The position numbers and the translations under genes were made by a program. From Schistocerca nitens (lineage: Eukaryota > Arthropoda > Insecta > Orthoptera > Acrididae), in assembly GCF_023898315.1 (NCBI RefSeq), contig NC_064622.1, positions 171,698,178 through 171,762,177 on the forward strand: 64,000 nucleotides of DNA, in the 5' to 3' direction. Below, one piece after another: positions 9,850-21,767 of this stretch. The stretch's first letter is position 1, and every line of letters starts with the position of its first letter. The notes below the pieces were generated by a model, which did no database searches, was not told where the DNA came from, and saw nothing but the letters and a program-made list of their open reading frames with translations.

Positions 9850-10620
9850 CACTTACTATATTCAAAAATTCATCTAAGGAGTAGAAGGAGTTGCCATTCA
9901 GAAATCATTTTAATATCCTATTAAATGCCATATGGATATCCGTCAGACTTTCGATGCTATTAGATAAGTGACCAAAGACATTTGTGGCAGCATAATTTAC
10001 CCGCTTCTGAGCCAAACGTAGATTTAACGTAGAGTATTGAAGATCATATATCCTAGTGCTGTAGCCATGTACACTGCTATTACTTTTGAATTCGTTCGGA
10101 TTGTTAATAACAAATTTCATAAGTATATATATATTGTAAGGCTACAGTGAAGATCCCTAGCTCTTTAAATAAGTGTCTGCAGGATGATCTTGAATGAGCT
10201 CCAGCAATTATTCTAATTGCACGCTTTTGTGCAATGAACACTCTTTCACTCAATGATGAGTTACCCCAGAATATGATGCCATACGAAAGCAGAGAATGAA
10301 AATAGGCGTGGTAAGCTAATTCACTGACATGTATATCGCCAAAATTTGCAATGACGCTAATAGCATAAGTAGCTGAACTCAAACGTTTCAGCAGATCTTC
10401 AGTGTGGTTTTTCCAGTTGAAACCCTCATCAATGCATACACCTAGAAATTTTGAATATTCTACGTTAGCTACCGATTTCTGATCTAAGTCTATATTTATT
10501 AATGGTATCATTCCATTTATTGTGTGGAACTGTATATACTGTGTTTTGTCAAACTTTAATGAGAGCCCATTTGCAGAGAACCACTTAATGATTTTTTGAA
10601 AATCCTCTGTGTCCTTCGTG
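9850..10620 (-). pseudogene. Non-LTR retrotransposon, RT C-terminal part
   Basis: Two minus-strand frames join as the C-terminal end of a Jockey/CR1-type reverse transcriptase: KFLGVCIDEGFNWKNH, then FHSLLSYGIIFWGNSS, AQKRAIRIIAGAHSRSSCR and YIYTYEICY. The sequence continues in another frame after a shift near 10120-10130 (KFVINNPNEFKSNSS). The copy is cut off on its 5' side by SINE-E at about 10607, so the polymerase palm is absent. Another copy of the same or a close family lies at 58480-59315. Confidence 0.75.
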
Positions 10621-10755
10621 GCTCAGATGGATAGAGCGTCTTCCATGTCAGCCGAAGTTCACGGCTTCGAGTCCCGGTCGGGTCACACATTTTCAACTGT
10701 CCCCTTTGACTTAGATCAACGCCTGTATGCAGCTAGGGGTATTCATTTCATTGTA
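10607..10755 (+). repeat. SINE-E, tRNA-derived
   Basis: A tRNA-like head runs from ccttcgtggctcagatgg, with A-box-like tggctcagatgg, to the B-box-like cttcgagtcccgg. It is followed by a short body (cacacattttcaactgtccc, ctaggggtattcatttc). The tRNA-like fold is worn in the anticodon arm, so this is not a tRNA gene. It lies next to the truncated LINE. I did not find a clean target duplication. Confidence 0.65.
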
Positions 10756-10974
10756 AAATTGAGACCTTTAGTGGGTACATTTTCAGTGACATGTTGATTT
10801 CCCAGTGGGTCCTACACCGATGTGACCCTTCGCGAAGTGTGGAGGACAAGCCGACTAGTGCGACGTCTCATGTTCGTAGCGGGCCCATATTTCTCGTGGG
10901 CCCCGAGCTCACTGCAGTGTCACACAGGGGTTGATAAAAATAACGAATCACAGAAAACACAACACTTTACCATG

Positions 10975-11996
10975 TCATATACGGTGTAGGAAAACAAATG
11001 GCTTTCAAAACAGATTCCATTCGTTTCGGAGTGGATTAATACTGGTCTGTATGGTTTTTAAAGTGAATATTACACAATTTTTCCTGCGAAATAGTAGCAA
11101 GTTCATTTAAGACTGCTGGACGTGCATAACGATCACGCACCCTCCTCTTCAAACTAAGCCACAAAGGCTAAATAATACGGAGATCTGGCGACTGTGGGGG
11201 CCAGGTGTGACGTGACAGTTCATTCTCGTGCTGACAAAACCAGTCGTGGATTACGCAAGCTTTGTGAACAAACGCCCCATCGTTTTGCAGCATATCATCA
11301 ACATTGAGGAAAGAACATTCTACTATGAGGTAGACTTCATCAGCCGAAACGGTCATATAGTCATTGGCAGTAATGCCCTCTTCCACCGCTCCTAAGTCCA
11401 GCTTTTATGACTTTGGCACCACGTTTTCCTGTTACGGGCATTTGAATGACTAATGAGTGGTTCTGGAATTCCACCTCTCCCTGCGATTCCCTCCTTCTGG
11501 AGGCCCCATCATCTTGTTTAGGTTTTGAAAGGGTTCGCACGTGTAACAATCGGTTCTGAAGTGACTTTTTCCGCTGTCGTTCTCTCATTTTTCGTCTAAG
11601 TCTGCTTCAATGATCGTCTGTCACAATCGCTCGACACACACTTTCGTCCGCGTTGTGACTTAGCCAATTATGTCCTTCTGCTTTCCCTCTATGGGGGCTA
11701 AATCTTCGGTACGGTGCCGCTTGAGACACCAATCACTTCCACTATCTTGGCTATGGAAGCACCCACCATAGGAGCACCGACAGCTTGCCCACATCCGAAT
11801 TCATTTACGGTTAGCACTTACAACTACACAGAACACTCTTCTGTCAACGAATAATAGTTGAAAACTTTTTTGTGACATCTCACAATTGTCATTCGTTGTC
11901 AAATACAACAGTGCAATCTGCAGGCTTGAATAGCATCTGCATTCCTGAACATGCCAGCATTTCTCGTGGTGTTTTCAAACTTTGGTCCAACCACTG
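10975..11996 (-). pseudogene. Tc1-delta element, decayed
   Basis: On the minus strand a broken frame (11386-11168) keeps YMTVSADEVYLIVE, then MLQNDGAFVHKACVIHDWFC and TWPPQSPDLRII, the Tc1 core. The second catalytic D is present, with about 36 residues to the expected E. The outer end at 11975-11996 reads caaactttggtccaaccact on the plus strand before a TA. The N-terminal half (11400-11900) has many stops. The same family, in the other orientation, is at 21385-23090. Confidence 0.7.
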
Positions 11997-11998
11997 TA

Positions 11999-13309
11999 CA
12001 TTCGAATGTATTCGTTGCGGACCTGCAGCACCCCCTACAGCCTTCCGACGACTGGGTGCTTACCTGAGCTCGCCGTCCTGACTGAGGGCGTTTTTTCTGT
12101 TTATTAATTAACCATGCCCTATTCTAATTTAATATTACACGTTGTCCATACAGTTTGGTGTCAACAAGGCTCATACAACTCAGGCGTTTGCGTAAGGCGC
12201 CTTACTTTCCAAATACGATATTAGAATGTGTCAAAACTTAACAGTTAACTTAAATATCACATTTGTACATGTACAGACCTGAGTCTTCAGGATATTTACA
12301 ATGAGCATTGAAGAATATATATGCACTGACGGTGTTATCACAAATTTTAAACTCGATCGCTTCTTTCATGACTCTATCCCAGAAACCATTAGTTCGTTTA
12401 ATAGCAGATGTTCCTTCGGATGTAAATCGGTGTCCAGTTTGAAGAGAATACTCTCTTGTCCTCTATCCGGCACCTTTCAGAAGAAAGCACAATTCCTCCG
12501 ACAAAGGACTGTCCACGCCAACATGGTATTTGACAAATGTTTGGCATTCTGAGACGTACGTCATCTTTCACAGGCCTCATGAGTTGTCGAATTTTCGCTG
12601 GAAGACAGAAAACCGAATTGTGTTTATGTCTCTTTAGGAGCCGGCTAATCTTTTCTGATACCACAAAAACACAAGCTTCTTCGTATCCTCCTCGGGGGCT
12701 TTCTGCTTACGGAGAGGTGGCTTGTGGAATCTGTCGATTGTTCTCCTTCAATGGTTTCCGTGTGTAGCTCATTTCTAGAAAACGAACACCGAACTGCATC
12801 TACGAGACATCTGCTATTAAACGGATTAGTGGTTGCGGGGACAACGTCAAGAAAGAAGCGATCAGATACATGTTTCTGGCAGCATCCTGAATAAAGACGG
12901 CGGCGAGCAGCTAAGCAGTGTTCAGCATCCGCTCACAGGAAGGGTGAAGCTGGCTCGGCGGGAGAGCAACATAAACATACCCGCATATAGCGATGCAGTG
13001 ACCACCAGTGACGTCACACAAGGCAACACGATACATGAGGACGGTATCACATTAAAGTCATAACGGCCAAGGAGCATTACGCCGAAACCTCGGTGATTTT
13101 TAAACCAACTGAGCCAGCCAGGAGCTCGACAGAACATTATCGGTATAAAAGTATGATACTGACAATTCGTTTTCTGGCATTTTCATGGAGCTTCCAAATG
13201 TGCTTTCCTTTCCTTCTTGTACCACATCTGTGGTACTGTTCTGAGCTGTCAGCCAGTCTATAATCATCACGTTGACCTAAAGTCATGTAGATGTTATCGA
13301 GTTCTATCG
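11999..13309. other. No gene recognised
   Basis: Several overlapping open frames (12301-12552 plus strand, 12398-12664 minus strand, 12833-13063) show no known domain. Nothing repetitive was recognised. Confidence 0.5.
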
Positions 13310-14570
13310 AGGGCAAACAATATTAGGTATCGTAACATTACCGAGTCACTTGAACCACGGATCCTGGCGAGGCGTGGTGTCTTGCGTGCCTCAACGGTAC
13401 AGACAATAGTTACATACGTGCAACGGCAACGGAGGGGCGTCAGTGGGGAGACCCGAGTTGCAATTCGTTCTGAAGAGGACAGCAGCTTTTTCAGTAGTTG
13501 CGGCGGCAATATTCTGGATGACTGACCAATGTGGCCTTCTGATATACCAACGTGACTTTGCTGTGTTTGTACTTGCAACGAAAAGTAGAGGGAAACGAAG
13601 CCGTTATTATTCCATAGGATAAACAGCTCTACTGTGTGGCTTGAAGATGGCGCCATCCTCTTGAGGAAAAATCCCGGAAGTAAAATAATCCCATATTCGG
13701 ATCTGCCGGCAGGGGCTATTCAGGAGGATGCCCTCATTAGGAGAAACAGAACTGCCAAACTACGAGTGGGAGCTTGGAATGCTAAATTGCTAAGTAAGGT
13801 AGGTAGGTCAGAGGATATAAAAAAGGAAATGAATAGATCGAAGTTAGGTATAGTAAGAATTAGTGCACTGCGCTGGCAGGAAGAATAGGCTTTCATGTCA
13901 GACGAGTAAGGCTTTATAAGTTAAAAAAGAAATAGGAGTAATGCAGGGTTAGGTCTGATAACGAATAAGAATACAGAAGTACCGGTAAGCCACTTTGAAC
14001 AGCATAGAGAACATTTCATCGTAGCCGAGACAGATACGAAGCCAATATCCAATGCAGTAGTAAAACTTTATGTGCCAGCTACTTCAGCAGATGATATGGA
14101 GGTCGAAATAAATTATAAAGGGATAAGAGAAAATATTCAAGTAGCTAAGGGAGGCGGAAATATAAATGCGTTGGACTGGAATCCGACAGTAGGACAAGGA
14201 AAATAAGGAAAAATAGTGGGAGAGCATAGCCTGCAGGGAAGAAATGGAAGAGGAGTCCGCCTGACAAAATTTTGCACAAAGCACAATTTAGTCACCACTA
14301 ACACTTGGTGTAAGACGAATCTAAGAAGGTCGTATATGTGGATGAGAACTGGAGACACTCGAAGATTTCAGAGTTGTTGTATTATGGAAAGTTAGGTATT
14401 TAGAAGCCACATTTTTGTACTGTAAGACTTTTCTTGGGGCAGATTTGGTATCCACCCATAATGTATTGGTTCTAAATTGCCGATAAAAACTTAAGAAATA
14501 AGAAAACATAGAAAATTAAAGAATGGGGTCCAGGTAAGCTGAAATTTGGTCGGCAAGGAGAGAAACGGTG
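13310..14570 (+). pseudogene. RTE-like LINE, 5' part
   Basis: This parallels the start of the fuller element at 54135-57455. The 5' untranslated region shares phrases such as cagcagctttttcagtagtt and ggatgactgacc with that copy, followed by the endonuclease start LRVGAWNAKLLSKVGRSEDI and then ALRWQEE. Further on, broken frames near 14100-14300 retain an endonuclease-like LDWNPTVG block. Resemblance ends near 14545-14570, before the reverse transcriptase. LINEs are usually truncated at the 5' side, so loss of the 3' part suggests a later deletion or rearrangement. Confidence 0.65.
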
Positions 14571-15186
14571 CTGGAGTTCTGTTGGTAATTACCAGACTTT
14601 TCGACAAGTTTTGAGTGGAATTCTCAATGTCCGTATGGTGTCTCATGAGTTGACGGCTTGTAACGCTGTTCGTAGTAATCGATCCATATGTTGGGGGGGG
14701 GGGGGGGGCGGCGCCCTCCTTGCTACCGGAGAAATGCAGTCTATGTGGTGGCATCAGATTTCACTCTCACGTTATCAACAGATGCAAAACTTTACACTTA
14801 CTCATTCCTGTCGCCTATATTGGAAATATACACTTAAGACATGACACTCGCTCTTTGCATTTGACGCCGTTGGACATTCTGGTGGAGTAACAATTTGAGA
14901 CAAAATAAATAAAACTATAAAATTAAGAAAAGGAAAACCTAAAGATTAATGGCCACATTTTCCAAGCGATTTAATTGCTTTGGAGCCAGCCTGAGTCTAA
15001 GTATTCCCATCTGTGGAAAGTAGATGCTGTTCTTTCACGCCTAAAACTGACGAGACTGAGTTTGTGCCATGTGACGGGAGTTGGGTTGAATCCAAAAGTT
15101 GTACAGTCAGATTTTAGAATTCACAAAACTATTTTCCTGGAGCAGACTGCATCGGAAAAGCAAGGAATCATTGCGCCCAAGGAAGG
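14571..15186. other. No gene; poly-G tract
   Basis: No coding region recognised. A run of 16 G at 14693-14708 could form a quadruplex or be a sequencing-prone homopolymer. Confidence 0.5.
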
Positions 15187-15395
15187 AAAGAGTTTAATAT
15201 TGAAGAACCCTCGGCAAAGGGGAAGTTGTGCCCGAAATACTACCTTCACAGACTGGTTGATCTACCCAGTCCAACTAGGCCCAGGGAAAGAAAGAGTTTA
15301 ATATTGAAGAACTCCTCGGCAAAGGGGAAATCGTGCCCAGAACATTACCTTCGCAGACTGGCTGATCTACCCAGTCACGACTACACCACACAACC
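15187..15395 (+). repeat. Two-copy tandem repeat, period about 104 bp
   Basis: The phrase agtttaatattgaagaac begins at 15191 and again at 15295. The two units share ctcggcaaaggggaa, a gtgcccgaa or gtgcccagaa block, and ctgatctacccagtc with scattered changes. The duplication is partly in frame over 14975-15483 (repeated EERK/KSLILKN blocks), but I see no domain and do not call a gene. Confidence 0.75.
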
Positions 15396-15505
15396 ACTTC
15401 TGCTACTACCACTATCCTACATAACCAACTTCGCACGCATACATTTGGAGACTACCACTTCTGGACGAAAGAACATTACATAAACTACTTTGCCACAACG
15501 TATGA

Positions 15506-15640
15506 GTTGTTTCCAGAATGAAATTTCACTTTGCAGCGGAGTGTGCGGTATTTTAAAACTTCATGGCAGACTAAAGCTGTGCGCAAGACGCATAATGTTC
15601 CTGGTTCGAGCTCCACCGCGGCAGATATTTTTAATCTGCC
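15506..15640. repeat. SINE-B fragment, diverged
   Basis: The segment reads ccagaatgaaatttcacttt, then gcagcggagtgtgcgg, cttcatggcagactaaagct and later aatctgccagcaagtg. These match modules of the SINE-B copies at 5288 and 18271 with many substitutions. It is an old remnant. Confidence 0.6.
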
Positions 15641-15769
15641 AGCAAGTGTTGTATTCAAAGACAATCTTGCTGCCAAAAATGATATAAGATTTTACTTTTA
15701 TTTATCTGAACACGACATAAGGATTGGTTCTTTCCTCACGGAAACTGAAATTTGGAGTTAATGAAGAAA

Positions 15770-15960
15770 AAATGGCTCAGAGTACTAAGGGACTTAACAT
15801 CTGAGGTCATCAATCCCCTAGAACTTAGAACTATTTAAACCTAACCAACCTAAGGACATCACACACATCAGTGCCCGAGGCAGGATTCGAACCTGCGACC
15901 GTAGCGGTCTCGCGGTTCCATATTTAAGCGCCTAGAACCGCTCGGCCACACCGGCCGGCG
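15770..15960 (-). repeat. SINE-A with 11-bp target duplication
   Basis: An antisense SINE-A with taatgaagaaa on both sides (15759-15769 and 15961-15971). The head carries the complement of the B-box ggttcgaatcc and ends in ccggccgg. A small lesion near 15919-15934 disrupts the head. There is no nested insertion. Confidence 0.9.
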
Positions 15961-15971
15961 TAATGAAGAAA

Positions 15972-17355
15972 TTTATTTATTTATTTCGAAATTTTTTGAC
16001 ACATTAAAAATAATTTTAATAGTAGCAATAAAAGAGTTTACAGTATAACATGCAGGGCCTTAAAGAAAATTATTGGATATTTTGACAAGTGATAGTGTGC
16101 ACCCGAGGAAGAATAAATGTTCGGTAAACATGAGCTCTGAAATGAATTCTAAAGAGCTACGAGCACTTGTTCATCGTTGCTACTGTTAAACACATCTCTT
16201 CTACTGGAGCCTTTTTGCTATCTCGAAAGAGCTACAGAAAACTGCCAACAAATGAGTAAACAAATGGGAACACATTATTCTCTTACTGTGAAGTGGCTTC
16301 TAATGTAATCTGGTTGTCGTGATCTCATTATTAAAACAGTGTATGAGTATAGTTCAGATAGTTTGCACTCCCTTCTACTGAGGGAAACTCCCCTTCGCAA
16401 CCACTTCCGATTTAGTGATAAGATGACCCATTGGATAGCCCGTCAAAAACTGAACACAGATCAGGCATAAAAACAGGATGAATGTGTACTGAACTGCGAC
16501 AAGAAAGCAGAATAGAAATAGTGACTGGTACAAGATCAACAAGTGCAACGTTAAGCAAAGCGGAACAGCAACAGCGACGTGGGTAAGTGCTTACGGTGCT
16601 GCACGGCATGGCGGACATATCAGGTTCGAAATTCCTTCGTGCCAATTGTTTTATTTATCTACTTTTTTCGCAACATTATGAAATATCCGACCGGTCATTT
16701 ATGTGTGTATTCTCTTTCTGTAGCCTTGACAGTTGTCATACCGTACATTGGTTGTAGAATATGAGTCAGTGGTAAGAATACATTCCCGTCGCAAGCAAAT
16801 ATAATTAATAGTGAGAGTAAGCGAGATAAAACATAGAGGTCTCAGAGAAATACAAACAACAACTACACGCGTGTGAACTATATTGCAACAAAGGAATTGA
16901 AGAGTCAAAACTTCCAAACCGGAACTCAACTTCACAAGCGTTAAAAACATAAATTTTGACAGGGCTCAGAGACTCTGTGTGATTGTGACACTGTTGCGTT
17001 CATTTGCTACAGCTTATGTGACACTCTATTATGTTTTCATCATTCCCTTGGAAGTATCATATTCAGATTCATACGAACGCCTAACTCGGGAAAGGAGGCG
17101 TATCTCACTCACCAGGCGTACAGACTAGGTTCGTCGATAAGAGATTCCTATCATATGACACACGTACTGTCACTAATGCCGTGTATGACACATAAGATGT
17201 GGTTTTCGGTGAAGAATTCGGTTGACTTGTCGCTTTGTCATCAAACATTATCGGTTCTCGGCTGCTAGTAGAGTAGTTGTGCAGAATCAACTTTCATTAC
17301 AGGTCCCTTCCTTACGCCTCGCTGTTGCAAACAGACGCTACACCACTACAAATTC
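15972..17355. other. No gene recognised
   Basis: No supported feature. Short frames at 16412-16645 and 16699-16950 on the minus strand carry no known motif. Confidence 0.5.
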
Positions 17356-17785
17356 AAAATGGTTCAACAGATGACATTTACGTAAGCATCCTGATAGGTC
17401 ACCTGGATCCATTCATGTCCATTGTGCATTCTGGTGGACTTGGTCAATTTCAGCAGGACAATGCGACACCCCACACGTCTAGAATTGCTGCAGAGTGGCT
17501 CCAGGAACACTCTTCTGAGTTTAAGCACTGCCGCTGACCAGCTAACTCCCCACACAGAAATATTATTGAGCATATCTGGGATGCCTTGGAACCAGCTGTT
17601 CAGTAGGGATCTCCACCCCCTCGTACTCTTACGGATTTATGGGCACCAAGGTAGGATTCATCCACTGCTTCAGCCATTAGTCGAGTCCATGCCACGTTGT
17701 GCTGCGGCACATATGCAGGCTCGCGACACCCTACACGATATTAGGCATGTGTACCAGGTTTCCTGGCTCTTCGCTGTATTTTTTG
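17356..17785 (+). pseudogene. Tc1-alpha transposase fragment
   Basis: The plus strand keeps GGLGQFQQDNATPHTSRI, which holds the second catalytic D, then EWLQEHSSEFKHCR, a stop in place of the conserved W, and IIEHIWDALE with the final E. I count about 36 residues between D and E. The end ggctcttcgctgtat corresponds to the terminal repeat of the 19956-21137 copy. The upstream half is missing, so this is a truncated dead copy. Confidence 0.75.
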
Positions 17786-18130
17786 CCCCCGTAAGCCAAT
17801 GTGGACCTGAGATTGAATGTTTTCCTGTGTTAGCTATTTAGTTTTGTTGTACCAAGTATATTATACAGGTTGAAATAGGAGACCTGTGTTTTTGGTGACA
17901 TTTGGCAGTCTCTCCATTCGCAAAGGTACATTCCCACTATTTCCATATTCACCATTAGGATCCCTTGTGATACAAAACGGGAGGAAGGGTTGCGTCGGTC
18001 GTAAATTTTTAATCTGTTTGTTGCATATTGACTTCAGCTACTGTGTAACTCTCTTCAGAGCAAGTTATGATAACTCTTCGTTAGTAAAATCGAGCACAGT
18101 GACACTTGACATCACAGATAACCAAACAAT
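17786..18130. other. No feature recognised
   Basis: Spacer between the Tc1-alpha fragment and a SINE; nothing supported. Confidence 0.45.
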
Positions 18131-18142
18131 GATTGTTTTAGT

Positions 18143-18830
18143 GCCGGCCGTTGTAGCCGAGCGGTTCTAGGCGCTTTAGTCTGGAACCGCGCGACCGGTA
18201 GGTTGCAGGTTCGAATCCTGCCTCGGGCATGGATGTATGTGATGTCCTTAGGTTAGTCAGGTTTAAAGTATCCAGAATGGGATTTTCACTCTGCAGCGGA
18301 GTGTGCGCTGATATGAAATTTCCTGGCAGATTAAAACTGTGTGCCCGACCGAGACTCGAACTCGGGACCTTTGTCTTTCGCGGGCATGTGCTCTACCATC
18401 TGAGCTACCGAAGCACCACTCACGCCCGGTCCTCACAGCTTTACTTCTGCCATTATCTTGTCTCCTACCTTCCAATTTTTACAGAAGCTCTCCTGCGAAC
18501 CTAGCAGAACTAGCACTCCTGAAAGAAAGGATACTGCGGAGACATGGCTTAGCCACAGCCTGGGGGATGTTTCCAGAATGAGATTTTCACTCTGCAGCGG
18601 AGTGTGCGCTGATATGAAACATCCTGGCAGATTAAAACTGTGTGGCCGACCGTGACTCGAACTCGTAGAGCACTTGCCCGCGAAAGGCAAAGGTCCCGAG
18701 TTCGAGTATCGGTCGGGCACACAGTTTTAATCTGCCAGGAAGTTTCAGGTTTAAAGTAGTTCTAAGTTCCAGGGGACGGATGACCTCAGATGTTAAGTCC
18801 AATAGTGGTCAGAGCCATTTGAACCATTTT
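18143..18830 (+). repeat. SINE-A carrying SINE-B
   Basis: A sense SINE-A with a 12-bp target duplication, gattgttttagt at 18131-18142 and 18831-18842. The head (gccggccgttgtagccgagc) is nearly complete. The body is opened at aggtttaaagta by SINE-B (18271-18746), the same position as in the nest at 5172-5752. The tail ends gaaccatttt. Confidence 0.9.
18271..18746. repeat. SINE-B, inverted-repeat form
   Basis: Flanked by aggtttaaagta at 18259-18270 and 18747-18758. The first part is antisense (cagattaaaactgtgtgc, then the complement of the tRNA-like head at 18347-18415) and the last part is sense (cacttgcccgcgaaaggc, gtcccgagttcgagtatcgg, ctgccaggaagtttc). The two heads therefore face each other, and the transcript would fold on itself. 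The module gattttcactctgcagcgga occurs twice, at 18281 and 18581. Confidence 0.75.
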
Positions 18831-18842
18831 GATTGTTTTAGT

Positions 18843-19955
18843 AAGTTACACCATGCTGTTAAGTGCCCATTTGTTGGCGTCAACTCCGTGAAGAAAATTA
18901 ACAGTATTCGTTGTAGAGGTCGTCTCAGGCTGCAGGCTCCATCTCCGCAAGGGGGGGGGGGGGGGGGGGCGGCAGGTCGTAGCGTGTCCGAAACCAGGAG
19001 CTGGCCGGGACGTTTGTCGGCGCGCACTGTGTGAGTACGTGCCGCTGCCGAGGGCAGTTGGGGCTAATAAGGCACGAAGTGTGCGCCCGACGGGAGGGAG
19101 AGACACACTGGAAATGAATAGCGGCGGGCGGTGTCGGGCCGCCGCACGACGCCTGCGCCCCCGGCTACCACCGCCGCGCGCCGCCACCTGTAATCAAGTC
19201 TCAATTTGCAAGCGGTCCGAATTATAAAATTGCAAGCCTCCGTAATGCGACTCTCTTTAATGCGAACAATTTTTGCATTCCGCGGGACCGCCGCGCCGAG
19301 CTTCTTTACCCTTAGCTCTTGTTTTATTTTTTAGTTTCTTTTGTTTTTTGTCTCTCCCTCGTCTTTACCCTTCTCTTTGCGGTTCTTCCTTTTTTTTGTG
19401 GCGCGCATGTGTGTGTGTGTGTGTGTGTCTACAATTACGGCGGAATGCGTGGAATCTCCGGGGCGCGCGAGAGGTAGGAGCTTGTGCGTGCGTGCGTGAG
19501 TCTTGGCGTCGGGCAGCACCGCAGGACAGCTTGGCGGCGCCACGCACGAGGGGCTGGCACGTCCGGTGCGGCTTAAGTCTGGGACACTACCTGTACGGTT
19601 CACGGTATAGCCATCCGTATCTGGGTCTTCCGTCACTCGCCGTTACAGGCTTTGCAAGGGCGTTCTCAGGAACAAAAACTGAACGGAGCCAAAAGTAGCG
19701 TGAAGCTGGACATTGACTAAGGGCAACTGACGCGTGTTACAGTCGGTGCGCCCCAAACCTGTCCGGCTTGACACGTGCCAGATGTGGTATATTCGATACG
19801 CAGCTAACCATGTGGAGGGTGTTCGCTCTGTCACTGGTTACTCAACGCGTGCGGTCACACCGATGAATCCGAAACATTAAGCGGCTGCCTTCGCAACAAT
19901 GTACAGGGGTTGGACAGAAAAATGGAACACTGGTAGAAGTGGATGCTTTAACATA
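18843..19955. other. CpG-rich block, poly-G and GT microsatellite; no gene
   Basis: A run of 19 G at 18951-18969 starts a GC-rich and CpG-rich block to about 19200, and a second such block lies at 19440-19600. A GT microsatellite is at about 19408-19428. Near 19902 the phrase gtacaggggttggacagaaa resembles a Tc1 terminus, with no element attached. Open frames across the block lack domains. An unmethylated regulatory region is possible, but I see no TATA box. Confidence 0.4.
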
Positions 19956-21137
19956 CACTGAAGAGCTAAAGAAATTGGCACACGTGCCTAATATTGTGTA
20001 GGGGGCGCGAGCACGCAGAAGTGCCGCAACACGACTTGGCATAGACTCGACTAATGTCTGAAGTAGTGCGGGAGGGAATTGGCACCAAGAATCCTGCAGG
20101 GCTGTCCATTAATCTGTAAGATAACGAGGGGGTGGAGATCTCTTCTGAACAGCACATTGGAAGGTATCTCAGAGATGCTCAACAGTGTTCATGTCTGGGG
20201 CGTTTGGTGATTATCCGAGGTGTTTAAACTCAGAAGATTGTTGCTGGAGCCACTCTGTAACAATTCTGGAAGTGTGAGGTGTCGCATTGTCCTGTTGGAA
20301 TTGCCCAAATCCGTCAGAATGCACAATGGATGCAGGTGATGCAATGGGTTCCTTACGTACGTATCACCTGTCAGAGTCGTATCTAGACATATCAAGGATC
20401 CCATATCACTGCAACTGCACAGGCCCTCACCATTGAACATTCCCCTTTTGACATGCAGGTCCAATGGATTCATGACGTTGTCGCCATATCCCTATACGTC
20501 CAACAGCTCGATACAATTTAAAACGAGAGTCGTCCGACCAGGCAACGTGTGTCCAGTCATCAACAGTTGAATGTCGATGTTGATGTGCCCAGGCGTAAAG
20601 CTTCGTGTCGTGTAGTCACCAAGGATACATGAGTGGGCCTTCGACTCCAAAAGCCCATATCGATGATATTTCGTTGAATGGTTCGCACGCTGACACTTGT
20701 TGATTGCCCACCATTGAAATCTGCAACAGTCTGCGGAAGGGTTGCACTTCTGTTGCGTTGAGCGATTCTCTTCAGTAATCGTTGGTCCCGTTCTTGCAGG
20801 ATCTTTTTCCGGGCTCAGCGATGTAAGAGATTTGATATTTTACCGGGTTCCTGAGATCCACGCTACACTCGTGAAATGGTCGTACGGGAAAATCCCCACT
20901 TCATCGCTATCTCGGAGATGCTGTGTCCTACCGCTCGTGTGCCGACTGTAACACCACGTTCAAACTCACTTCAGTGTTGATAACCTACCATTGTAGCAGC
21001 AGTAACGGATCTAACAACTGCGCCAGACACTTTCTGTCTTATACAGGCGTTGCCGACCGCAGCGCTGTATTCTGCGTGTTTACATATCTCTGTATTTGAA
21101 TATCCGTTTCTGTACTACTTCCTTTGGTGCTTCAATG
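19956..21137 (-). mobile_element. Tc1-alpha element, full extent, decayed
   Basis: Both ends are present: CACTGAAGAGCTAAAGAAA at the left next to TA, and ggtgcttcaatg before TA at the right. At about 1182 bp it is short for an autonomous Tc1. The minus strand holds a broken transposase; frame 20473-20189 keeps ILTDLGNSNRTMRHLTLPE, where the QQDN catalytic motif has become NRTM. The right 215 bases are almost identical to 60130-60345, where they were carried away with a SINE. A SINE-A sits 14 bases beyond the right end. Confidence 0.85.
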
Positions 21138-21151
21138 TAAATGCGGATACT

Positions 21152-21354
21152 GGTTCAAATGGTTGAAATGGCTCTGAGCACTATGGGACTTAACATCTGT
21201 GGTCATCAGTCCCCTAGAACTTAGAACTACTTAAACCTAACTAACCTAAGGACATCACACACATCCATGCCCGAGGCAGGATTCGAACCTCCGACCGTAG
21301 CGGTCGCGCGGTTCCGGACTGAGCGCCTAGAACCGCTAGACCACCGCGGCCGGC
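21152..21354 (-). repeat. SINE-A beside Tc1-alpha
   Basis: An antisense SINE-A with a 13-bp target duplication, aaatgcggatact at 21139-21151 and 21355-21367. Its head ends gctagaccaccgcggccggc, a variant shared with 42658-42864. Transcription from this head would run out of the SINE tail into the Tc1-alpha end, the arrangement copied at 60130-60561. Confidence 0.92.
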
Positions 21355-21513
21355 AAATGCGGATACTCGCCGAGCCCGCAGGCTGTACTCCTTAATTTGG
21401 CCACTAGCGGTGCCTGCTCGTTGCAAATGTCAATTGTGTTCATATCAGTGTCATGTGTAGTTGTGACTGGATCACGTCGAAGCTAAGTGAATTCCTGCGT
21501 AGGCAAATTGTTG

Positions 21514-21767
21514 ACCGGGCCAGGTGGCGCAGTGGTTAGCACACTGGACTCGCATTCGGGAGGACGACGGTTCAATCCCGTCTCCGGCCATCCTGAGTTA
21601 AGTTTTCCGTGATTTCCCTAAATCGTTTCAGGCAAATGCCGGGATGGTTCCTTTGAAAGGGCACGGCCGATTTCCTCCCCACTCCTTCCCTAACTCGAGC
21701 TTGCGCTCCGTCTCTAATGACCTCGTTGTCGACGGGACGTTAAACACTAACCACCACCACCACCACC
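21514..21767 (+). repeat. SINE-C, tRNA-derived
   Basis: Flanked by aaattgttg at 21505-21513 and 21768-21776. The tRNA-like head has tggcgcagtggttagcac (A-box) and ggttcaatcccgtc (B-box). The body includes gggatggttcctttgaaagg and ends in a (cca)n tract. This structure is common in insect SINEs. It is full length and inserted in Tc1-delta. Confidence 0.88.
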
